Position numbers and translations under genes: made by a program | NCBI GenBank assembly: GCA_965200975.1 | Contig: OZ241740.1 | Location: 1,116,001 to 1,180,000, forward strand | Direction: 5' to 3' | DNA: 64,000 bases | Source of the DNA: S5-327 sp965200975 | Lineage (GTDB): Bacteria; Chloroflexota; Dehalococcoidia; Lucifugimonadales; Australimonadaceae | Shown here: positions 19,563 through 26,576 of the stretch, in pieces | Position numbering within the stretch: the stretch's first letter is position 1 | Layout: each line of letters begins with the position of its first letter | The notes under the pieces: generated by a model | Told to the model about the DNA's origin: nothing | The model's database searches: none | What the model saw: the letters and a program-made list of their open reading frames with translations, nothing else

Positions 19563-21068
19563 ATGGCCGGCATGGCGGCCAAGTACGCGGGACGAGTGCG
19601 CGCCCCGGAGTTGCCCAGCGAGGCTGAGTGGCTAAACACGCTGCGTCCGCTGCGGCTGGCCGACTTTGCCGGACGTCTGCTCGTGCTCGACTTTTGGAGG
19701 TCGTGCGGCATTGAGTGCGTCCAGATGATCCCGACGCTGCAGCGTCTGGGGCGCGAGTTCGGCGACGATATCGCCGTAGTGGGCGTGCACAACGCGAAGT
19801 TCGAGGCGGAACGGTCGACGGATAGCGTGCGGCAGGCAGTCCTGCTGTACGGGATGAGCTGTCCTGTGGTGAACGACGCAACGGCGACGGCGCAGGGCCA
19901 GTATGGGGTGCGCGCATGGCCCACGCTCGTATTCGTAGACCCGCAAGGGAGCGTCATCGGCAAGTTCGAGGGAGAGCTTACCTACGAACAGGGCGTCGAC
20001 CTCATTACGGAGATGCTTGCGGAGTTCCGCGCAGAGAGCCTGCTCCGACCGCGCTCTTTCGTCGACGCTCTCGCTCCGGAGCAGCCGCCGCGAGGCATGT
20101 TGCGCAGTCCGGGGAAGGTGCTGGCCGATCCGGTTGGCGAGCGGCTGTTCATTGCCGACTCAGGCCATCACCGGGTGCTGGTGACTGCGCCTGACGGCGA
20201 GATTCAGACGGTGATTGGCAGCGGCGGCGAGGGGATTACGGACGGCGTGCTCGAAGGCGCGCAGTTCAGGCGTCCGCAGGGCATGGCGCTCGCGGGGGAG
20301 ACGCTGTACATCGCAGACACGGGAAACCACTCGATTCGCGTGGCTGACCTCGAGGCTGCGACGGTCGAGACCATCGCCGGGACGGGCGCGCCGGGTGCAG
20401 GGAGGGTGGACGGCGGGCCAGCGCTCACCGTGAGCTTGCGATCGCCGTGGGGCCTCGTGCTGGCAGGCCGCCGGCTCTACGTCGCAATGGCGGGCAGTCA
20501 TCAGCTGTGGATGTACGATCTCGACAGCGGGCTCATTCAGGCGGTCGCCGGAGCAGGCGCGGAGGGCTTGGCCGACGGCCCGCCGGAAGAGGCGCTCCTC
20601 GCTCAGCCCAGCGGCATCGACGCGGACGAGGATGGGGTGCTGTTCTTTGCAGACAGCGGGTCGAATGCTATTCGCGAGGCTGACCTGGTGACAGCCCACG
20701 CGGTGAGGACGCTGGCGGGCGCGGCGCTATCGGAGGCGGGGCGCGCGGGGGGCGCCGACGGCGACGCGGCCCCCGCGCGCATGCAGTATCCGCTCGGCGT
20801 TGCGCACGAAGGCGGAGCGCTCTATGTGGCGGATACGTACGGCCACAAGATCATGCGGGTAGGGCTGCAGACGCTGCTGGCCGCGACGGTCGCCGGGACA
20901 GGCGAGGCGGGGTTCTCCGACGGCCCGTTCGAGGCTGCGCAGTTCCGGGCGCCGGGCGGTCTGAGCATTATGGGCGGGAAGATATACGTGGCGGACACCG
21001 GGAACCACGCCGTGCGCGCGCTCGACCCGTCGGCGGGTTGGGTGTCGACGCTGACGGTGGATTTTTAG
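19563..21068 (+). CDS. NHLRC2-like thioredoxin-fold / NHL-repeat protein
   Basis: A 501-residue fusion. Residues 1-160 are a thioredoxin-like domain with an unusual CGIEC redox site (DFWRSCGIECVQMIP) and a cis-Pro in RAWPTLVF. Residues about 180-500 form a beta-propeller of repeated ADxGxHxIR / DGxxxxAxFxxPxG NHL blades. The pairing and the CxxxC-like site match NHLRC2-type proteins (CCINC in animals). Bacterial members have no assigned role; the fold suggests a redox-active scaffold. There is no signal peptide, so it is likely cytoplasmic. Confidence 0.8.
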   Translation: MAGMAAKYAGRVRAPELPSEAEWLNTLRPLRLADFAGRLLVLDFWRSCGIECVQMIPTLQRLGREFGDDIAVVGVHNAKFEAERSTDSVRQAVLLYGMSCPVVNDATATAQGQYGVRAWPTLVFVDPQGSVIGKFEGELTYEQGVDLITEMLAEFRAESLLRPRSFVDALAPEQPPRGMLRSPGKVLADPVGERLFIADSGHHRVLVTAPDGEIQTVIGSGGEGITDGVLEGAQFRRPQGMALAGETLYIADTGNHSIRVADLEAATVETIAGTGAPGAGRVDGGPALTVSLRSPWGLVLAGRRLYVAMAGSHQLWMYDLDSGLIQAVAGAGAEGLADGPPEEALLAQPSGIDADEDGVLFFADSGSNAIREADLVTAHAVRTLAGAALSEAGRAGGADGDAAPARMQYPLGVAHEGGALYVADTYGHKIMRVGLQTLLAATVAGTGEAGFSDGPFEAAQFRAPGGLSIMGGKIYVADTGNHAVRALDPSAGWVSTLTVDF

Positions 21069-21253
21069 GAGCGATCAGAGTCGCCGGCTCCGGCGCTTCG
21101 CTTCCTGCGGAGCCAGAGGGCGCCGGCCAGGATGGCGAGCACGATGGCGGCCTGCAAGATGAACGTGAGAACTCCGCCGAGCGCATCCACCGTGAGCTGA
21201 CGGACGGCTATGAGCAGAACGAAGAGGGCGATGAAGACGAGTCCTGGCCGCAT
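21065..21253 (-). CDS. Small hypothetical membrane protein
   Basis: A 62-residue protein with two hydrophobic stretches (about 4-17 and 26-47), then a basic LRRKR and a polar tail. Membrane topology is the only inference. AGGTGA lies just upstream of the ATG. It converges with and overlaps the NHL gene by 4 bp. No family is recognised. Confidence 0.5.
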   Translation of the reverse strand: MRPGLVFIALFVLLIAVRQLTVDALGGVLTFILQAAIVLAILAGALWLRRKRSAGAGDSDRS

Positions 21254-21424
21254 CGGTCACCTGTGAATCGGGCCAACGAGCAGGCGGCGCCGCGCCCGGG
21301 AAGAAGGCCGAAGCGTGTGCGTGTGGAAAGCATGCTAGACCTCGACGAGGACGGGAGTAAAGGCCGCGCCGGAGGGCGAGCGGGCGCAGGCTCAGGGCCG
21401 GGCGGCTGCGCTGATGGAGTTCGC

Positions 21425-21453
21425 TTGACAGAGGGCGGCGCTACGCCTATCCT
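21425..21453 (+). promoter_or_regulatory. Strong promoter of the tRNA-tuf cluster
   Basis: A perfect TTGACA (21425-21430), a 17-nt spacer and TATCCT (21448-21453) lie about 58 nt before the first tRNA. No gene is seen in 21254-21511 otherwise. Confidence 0.75.
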
Positions 21454-21511
21454 TCTGCGTTGGACAGGCCGAAGCGCCGTCCTTTTTTGATTGTGGCAGT
21501 CGCCGCCCCCG

Positions 21512-21586
21512 GCCCGAGTGGCGCAACGGCAGCGCAGCCGATTTGTAATCGGCAGGTTGTGGGTTCGACTCCCTCCTCGGGCTCCA
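21512..21586 (+). tRNA. tRNA-Thr (TGT)
   Basis: Cloverleaf of 75 nt including encoded CCA. Acceptor GCCCGAG/CTCGGGC, D-stem GCGC, anticodon stem GCCGA/TCGGC with loop TTTGTAA. The T-stem has one T-T mismatch (21560 and 21574). Confidence 0.93.
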
Positions 21587-21639
21587 GGCCGGGCAGGGAT
21601 GCTGAACAGGGCGTGTGCTACACTAAAAGACGGCCAAGG

Positions 21640-21726
21640 GGAGGGATGGGAGAGCGGCTAAATCCATCAGACTGTAAATCTGACGCCCTAAGGGCTACGC
21701 AGGTTCGAATCCTGCTCCCTCCACCA
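21640..21726 (+). tRNA. tRNA-Tyr (GTA)
   Basis: A type II tRNA of 87 nt with encoded CCA and a long variable arm. Acceptor GGAGGGA/TCCCTCC, anticodon loop CTGTAAA. An extended -10-like TGCTACACT lies just upstream (21617-21625 region). Confidence 0.95.
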
Positions 21727-21763
21727 GAGCCGCCCCGCCGAAAATCGGAGACCGATGATTTGC

Positions 21764-21839
21764 GCCCACATAGCTCAGACGGTAGAGCACGTTCTTGGTA
21801 AGAACGAGGTCATCGGTTCAAATCCGATTGTGGGCTCCA
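21764..21839 (+). tRNA. tRNA-Thr (GGT)
   Basis: A 76-nt cloverleaf with encoded CCA. Acceptor GCCCACA/TGTGGGC, anticodon stem CGTTC/GAACG with loop TTGGTAA, T-stem ATCGG/CCGAT. It immediately precedes tuf, as the thrT tRNA does in the thrU-tyrU-glyT-thrT-tufB cluster of E. coli, but no tRNA-Gly is present here. Confidence 0.95.
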
Positions 21840-21924
21840 CTCAAGGTCGCGCGCCGGAGCTGCCGGGCGCATGTCGGAAAGCACAGGAACCAAACACGAG
21901 CGAATGACGGAGGAAGAGCGTTAG

Positions 21925-23121
21925 ATGGCTAAGCAGAAGTTTGAGCGGACGAAGCCGCACTTGAACGTCGGCACCATTGGACACGTCGACCACGGGAAGA
22001 CCACTCTTACGGCGGCGATCACGAAAGTGCTCGCGCTTGGGGGCGGGAGCCAGTTCCGCGCGTTCGACTCGATCGACAGCGCGCCGGAAGAGAAGGCGCG
22101 GGGCGTCACCATCAACATTGCGCACGTGGAGTACGAGTCGCCTCTTCGCCACTACGCTCACGTGGACTGCCCGGGCCACGCCGACTACATCAAGAATATG
22201 ATCACAGGCGCCGCGCAGATGGACGGGGCCATCCTCGTCGTTTCCGCGCCGGACGGCCCCATGCCGCAGACCCGCGAGCACATCCTGCTCGCCCGGCAGG
22301 TGGACGTGCCGCGTATCGTCGTCGCCCTCAACAAGGTCGACATGATGGACGACGAGGAGCTGCTCGAGCTCGTGGAGCTCGAGGTGCGCGAATTGCTGAA
22401 CAAGTACAACTTCCCCGGCGACGACACGCCGATCGTGCGCGTCAGCGCGCTGGGCGCCCTCGAGTCCGCCAGCACGGACCAGAGCTCTCCGGAGTACGAG
22501 TGCATTATGGAGCTGGTCAACCAGCTCGACGCGTACATTCCGATACCCGACCGCCCGCGCGACGGCACGTTCCTGATGCCCGTGGAAGACGTCTTCTCGA
22601 TCAAGGGACGCGGCACTGTAGTCACCGGCCGGGTCGAGCGCGGGACTATCCATCCGGGCGACGAGGTTGAGGTTGTCGGCATTCGCTCCACCTCCAAGAC
22701 CACGGTCACCGGCGTGGAGATGTTCCACAAGCTGCTCGACGAGGCGGAGCCCGGCGACGCTGTCGGGACGCTCCTGCGCGGCGTGGAGCGAACGGACATC
22801 GAGCGCGGTCAGGTGCTCGCGAAGCCGGGATCGATCAAGCCGGTGACCGAGGCCGAGGCCGAGGTGTACGTTCTGGCGAAGGACGAGGGCGGCCGCCACA
22901 CCCCGTTCTTCAGCGGCTACAAGCCGCAGTTCTACATTCGCACGAGCGACGTGACCGGCGAGATCGGGCTTCCCGAAGGGATCGAGATGGTGATGCCGGG
23001 CGACAACACGCAGATGCACATCAAACTGATCAGCCCGATGGCGATGGAGCCGGGCCTGCGCTTTGCGATACGCGAAGGCGGCAGGACAGTCGGCGCAGGC
23101 GTCATCACCAGCGTCGCCTAA
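21925..23121 (+). CDS. tuf: Elongation factor Tu
   Basis: A 398-residue translational GTPase delivering aminoacyl-tRNA to the ribosome. G1 is GHVDHGKT (19-26), G3 DCPGH, G4 NKVD, followed by beta-barrel domains 2 and 3. The switch I region reads SAPEEKARGVTIN where most EF-Tu have NAPEEKARGITI. GGAGG precedes the ATG. It follows three tRNA genes and starts the rpmG-secE-nusG-rplKAJL series. Confidence 0.97.
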   Translation: MAKQKFERTKPHLNVGTIGHVDHGKTTLTAAITKVLALGGGSQFRAFDSIDSAPEEKARGVTINIAHVEYESPLRHYAHVDCPGHADYIKNMITGAAQMDGAILVVSAPDGPMPQTREHILLARQVDVPRIVVALNKVDMMDDEELLELVELEVRELLNKYNFPGDDTPIVRVSALGALESASTDQSSPEYECIMELVNQLDAYIPIPDRPRDGTFLMPVEDVFSIKGRGTVVTGRVERGTIHPGDEVEVVGIRSTSKTTVTGVEMFHKLLDEAEPGDAVGTLLRGVERTDIERGQVLAKPGSIKPVTEAEAEVYVLAKDEGGRHTPFFSGYKPQFYIRTSDVTGEIGLPEGIEMVMPGDNTQMHIKLISPMAMEPGLRFAIREGGRTVGAGVITSVA

Positions 23122-23139
23122 GTCGCCTAAGGAGGAGAC

Positions 23140-23310
23140 GTGGCCAAGAAGAGGGGAGACGTCCGCCAGCTCATCAACCTTGCGTGTACGGAGTGCCGCG
23201 AGCGGACGTACCACAGCGAGAAGAATCGCCGGAACGACCCCAACCGGCTCGAGCTGAACAAGTACTGTCCGCGATGCCGGACGCACCGGCCGCACCGCGA
23301 GGTGAGGTAA
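23140..23310 (+). CDS. rpmG: 50S ribosomal protein L33
   Basis: A 56-residue zinc-ribbon L33 starting at GTG 23140 with GGAGGAG just upstream. Cysteine pairs C16-x2-C19 and C43-x2-C46 bind zinc (C+ form). YHSEKNRRNDPNRLELNKYC is the typical core. The stop is followed by one base and then the secE ATG. Confidence 0.95.
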   Translation: MAKKRGDVRQLINLACTECRERTYHSEKNRRNDPNRLELNKYCPRCRTHRPHREVR

Positions 23311-23311
23311 G

Positions 23312-23554
23312 ATGGCGCAAGCGAGAGGACGCAATCCGCTCCGGTCCGTTATGGACGAGGGGCAGGGCCGCCGGCGCGGGCGGTTCGCGATCATTGGCGA
23401 GGTCTACAGCGAGCTCACCAAGGTCACGTGGCCGTCGCGCGAGGATGCGGCGCGCCTCACGATGCTGGTTCTCGGCGTCTCCGCAGTGATGGGCGTTTTC
23501 CTGGGGTTGTGGGACTTCGGTTTCAGCGAGTTGGTGGAGCGCGTGTTCCTGTAA
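23312..23554 (+). CDS. secE: Preprotein translocase subunit SecE
   Basis: An 80-residue SecE with a basic N-terminus, the conserved amphipathic ELTKVTWPSREDA helix and a single membrane-spanning helix (about 47-68). It clamps SecY in the translocon. The position between rpmG and nusG is the canonical bacterial order. Confidence 0.95.
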   Translation: MAQARGRNPLRSVMDEGQGRRRGRFAIIGEVYSELTKVTWPSREDAARLTMLVLGVSAVMGVFLGLWDFGFSELVERVFL

Positions 23555-23610
23555 CGCGCGGCCCGGCGGCGCTCCCGACGGGGCGCGCCGGCAAGATTTA
23601 GAGAGACTGC

Positions 23611-24180
23611 ATGACAGAACAAGCCATTACTCCTGAGACCGAGACCCACTGGTACATCGTCCATACGTACTCGGGGCAGGAGGACCGGGTGCGGAAGAAT
23701 CTCGAACTCCGCATCGAGTCCATGGACGTGAAAGACAAGATCTTCCAGGTCGTTGTTCCGACCGAGGAAGAGGTGGAGATCAAGGAAGGGAAGCGCCGGT
23801 CGGTGCACCGGAAGATTTTCCCGGGCTACATCCTCATTCAGATGAAGATGGATGAGGGGAGCTGGCGCGTCGTGCGGGAGACGCCGGGCGTAACGGGATT
23901 TGTCTCCTCCGAAGACGAGCGCGAGCGGCGGCCCAAGCCTGTGCCGCTCGAGGAGCGAGAAGTTTCGCAGATCCTGAGCCGGATGGAGGAGCCGTCGCCG
24001 CGCATCAAGGTTGGGCTGGCGCCGGGGCAAATGGTGCGTATCACGGGCGGCCCGTTTGCAGAGTTCATCGGGTCGGTTGACGCGGTGGACGAAGACAAGG
24101 GCAAAGTGCGCGTTCTGGTGTCCTTCTTTGGGCGCGAGACGCCGGTGGAGCTGGACTTCTTGCAAGTGGAGAGAGCGTAG
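23611..24180 (+). CDS. nusG: Transcription termination/antitermination factor NusG
   Basis: A 189-residue NusG. The NGN domain (residues 10-115) contains WYIVHTYSGQEDRVRKNLE and the RKIFPGYI segment that binds RNA polymerase. The C-terminal KOW domain (about 135-188) includes GQMVRITGGPF. The stop overlaps the rplK GTG by one base. Confidence 0.97.
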   Translation: MTEQAITPETETHWYIVHTYSGQEDRVRKNLELRIESMDVKDKIFQVVVPTEEEVEIKEGKRRSVHRKIFPGYILIQMKMDEGSWRVVRETPGVTGFVSSEDERERRPKPVPLEEREVSQILSRMEEPSPRIKVGLAPGQMVRITGGPFAEFIGSVDAVDEDKGKVRVLVSFFGRETPVELDFLQVERA

Positions 24181-24608
24181 TGGCCAAGAGAGTTCGCGCA
24201 GTGCTTCGGTTGCAGCTGCCTGCGGGCAGCGCGACGCCGGCGCCGCCGGTCGGGCCGGCGCTGGGTCAGCATGGCATCAACATTATGCAGTTCGTGAAGG
24301 AGTACAACGCGCGGACTGCGAACCAGGCGGGGACGATCATTCCCGCCGAGATAACGGTGTTCGAGGACAGGTCGTTCACGTTCGTCACGAAAACGCCTCC
24401 CGCTTCCGAACTGGTGCGCAAGGCCGTGGGCGTCGATAAGGGGTCGTCGAGCGCAGGGCGCGTGCGCGCCGCCGCGATCTCCCGTTCGGCGCTGCGCGAG
24501 ATAGCGGAGACCAAACAGAAAGACTTGAACGCAGCGGACATCGATGCCGCGATGAAGATTATCGAGGGCACGGCCCGGAGCATGGGCGTCGCTGTGGAGG
24601 GGGAGTAG
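24180..24608 (+). CDS. rplK: 50S ribosomal protein L11
   Basis: A 142-residue L11 starting with GTG and overlapping the nusG stop by one base. The N-terminal PAGSATPAPPVGPALGQHG loop is the thiostrepton/GTPase-center contact; the C-terminal domain binds 23S rRNA helices 43/44. Confidence 0.97.
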   Translation: MAKRVRAVLRLQLPAGSATPAPPVGPALGQHGINIMQFVKEYNARTANQAGTIIPAEITVFEDRSFTFVTKTPPASELVRKAVGVDKGSSSAGRVRAAAISRSALREIAETKQKDLNAADIDAAMKIIEGTARSMGVAVEGE

Positions 24609-24610
24609 CG

Positions 24611-25324
24611 ATGGTGAAGCACGGGAAGCGGCATCGCGCAGCGACAGCGCTTGTCGACAAGGAGCGGCGCTACGGGGCCTCCGACGCGCTCGGCGTGCTG
24701 CGTCAGGCGATGTCCGTGCAGTTCGATGAAACCGTAGAATTGCACCTCCGCACGAACGCCGACCCGCGCCACGCCGACCAGCAGCTGCGGGGCGTTGCGA
24801 TGCTCCCGAACGGTCTGGGCAAGGAGGTGCGGGTGGCGGTGTTCGCGGCGGGAGAGGCTGCGCGGGCCGCGGCCGACGCCGGAGCGGAGATCGTCGGGGC
24901 CGACGACCTGATCGAGCGCATCGAGGGCGGCTTCCTCGATTTTGATGTGTCGATTGCGACGCCGGACATGATGGGCAAGATTGGCAGACTGGGCCGTATT
25001 CTGGGCCGCCGGGGCCTTATGCCCAACCCGCGCACCAATACCGTGGTGCAGCCGCAAGACCTTCCGCAGGCGGTGCGCGAGGCGAAGAAGGGCCGCGTCG
25101 AGCTGCGTATGGACCGGACGGCCATCATCCACTCGCCGATCGGAAAGGCGAGCTTCGAGGACGAGCAGCTGATCGAGAACCTCGCGTCGGTCGTCGACAC
25201 GGTCAACCGCCTGCGTCCAGCGGCGGTGAAGGGGAACTTTGTGAAGACCGCGCACCTGACGTCGACGATGGGGCCGAGCGTCCCGCTGGACGTAGGGTCG
25301 ACGATGGCGATGCGCGTCGAATAG
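24611..25324 (+). CDS. rplA: 50S ribosomal protein L1
   Basis: A 237-residue L1 of the ribosome stalk base, with MGKIGRLGRILGRRGLMPNPRTNTV as its central signature. It starts 2 bp after rplK; in many bacteria L1 represses its own rplK-rplA mRNA, but no clear mimic site was identified here. Confidence 0.97.
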   Translation: MVKHGKRHRAATALVDKERRYGASDALGVLRQAMSVQFDETVELHLRTNADPRHADQQLRGVAMLPNGLGKEVRVAVFAAGEAARAAADAGAEIVGADDLIERIEGGFLDFDVSIATPDMMGKIGRLGRILGRRGLMPNPRTNTVVQPQDLPQAVREAKKGRVELRMDRTAIIHSPIGKASFEDEQLIENLASVVDTVNRLRPAAVKGNFVKTAHLTSTMGPSVPLDVGSTMAMRVE

Positions 25325-25489
25325 AATCGTAGCCAGCATAGTCCGCCGAAGACCGTGGGTCCCCGGCAGCGCGCCGGGGTTAAGCCGCAGAGGGCCCACC
25401 GAGGCAGTCGAATGCGTCAGGCCGGCTTAGGGTCGGCTAGCGCAGAGAGCCCGCGTCTTCGGAGGCGGGTTATTTTTTGTGCGAGGTGA
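25325..25489 (+). promoter_or_regulatory. L10 leader (rplJL autoregulatory mRNA leader)
   Basis: The 165-nt gap before rplJ folds into a long closing helix (GTGGGTC near 25356 with GGCCCAC near 25395) enclosing a CCCCGGC/GCCGGGG hairpin, as in L10 leader RNAs. A terminator hairpin follows. The L10-L12 complex is expected to bind this leader and attenuate transcription. Confidence 0.75.
25450..25478 (+). terminator. Attenuator terminator in the L10 leader
   Basis: CCCGC (25450-25454) pairs with GCGGG (25465-25469) over a small TTCG-capped stem and is followed by TTATTTTTT, a textbook intrinsic terminator just before rplJ. Confidence 0.85.
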
Positions 25490-26020
25490 ATGGTGCCGAC
25501 TGAAGCAAAACGGGAAGCGGTAGCGGACCTGGCCGAACGGCTGGGGCGGGCGTCGATGGTGATAGCCACCGACTTCTCCGGCTTGTCCGTGAACCAGATG
25601 ACCGAACTCCGCCGCCGGTTGCGCGAGGTGGGGGTCGAGTACAAGGTAGTGAAGAACCGCATTGCGGCTCTGGCCGCCGCCGAGGCGGAGATGCCGGTGT
25701 TCAGGGAGCTTCTGGAAGGGGCTACGGGCGTCGTTATCGGCTACGGCGAGCCGGTTGCAGCTGCCAAAACGCTGGACGAATACATCCGGCAGACGCGCTC
25801 GGAGATGAAGGTGCGCAAGGGCGTGATGGACGGCGGCCTCCTCACGGAGTCGCAAGTCATCGCCATTGCGCAGTTGCCTGGGAAGGACCAGCTCATTGCG
25901 CGCCTGCTTGGTCAGATGGCCGCGCCGATCACCGGGCTGGCGACGGTGCTGAGCGGCCCTGTCCGCGGGCTCGCGATTGTGCTGCAGCGCAGAGCTGAGC
26001 AGCTCGGCGACTCCGGTTGA
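25490..26020 (+). CDS. rplJ: 50S ribosomal protein L10
   Basis: A 176-residue L10, the anchor for L7/L12 dimers on the stalk. The N-terminal VADLAERLGRASMVIATDFSG and VVKNR segments bind rRNA, and the C-terminal helix carries L12. The gene sits behind the L10 leader with its attenuator. Confidence 0.96.
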   Translation: MVPTEAKREAVADLAERLGRASMVIATDFSGLSVNQMTELRRRLREVGVEYKVVKNRIAALAAAEAEMPVFRELLEGATGVVIGYGEPVAAAKTLDEYIRQTRSEMKVRKGVMDGGLLTESQVIAIAQLPGKDQLIARLLGQMAAPITGLATVLSGPVRGLAIVLQRRAEQLGDSG

Positions 26021-26069
26021 GCGGCTACAAGGAAGTATCGAACACGGACATTCAAAAGGAGAGCGGAAG

Positions 26070-26441
<372 letters not shown>

Positions 26442-26469
26442 TCCTCACAGAGCGGTTGACGACCTGGAA

Positions 26470-26498
26470 AGGGGCGGTTTTGGAGAGAAACCGCCCTT
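26470..26498 (+). terminator. Terminator hairpin after rplL
   Basis: GGGCGGTTT (26472-26480) pairs with AAACCGCCC (26488-26496), extended by flanking A/T pairs, with a 7-nt loop. The T-tract is weak. Confidence 0.6.
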
Positions 26499-26576
26499 CC
26501 CAATTAGGGCACGGCGCGGCTTTGCAACAGGAGCAGAGCCGGTCTGTGCGGGATTGCGGCGGAGGCGCGCCCAGGC

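Noticed and set aside
21478..21487. T-run before the first tRNA as a terminator
   Set aside because: It lies downstream of the strong tRNA promoter and has no stable stem before it, so it would be counterproductive; likely chance.
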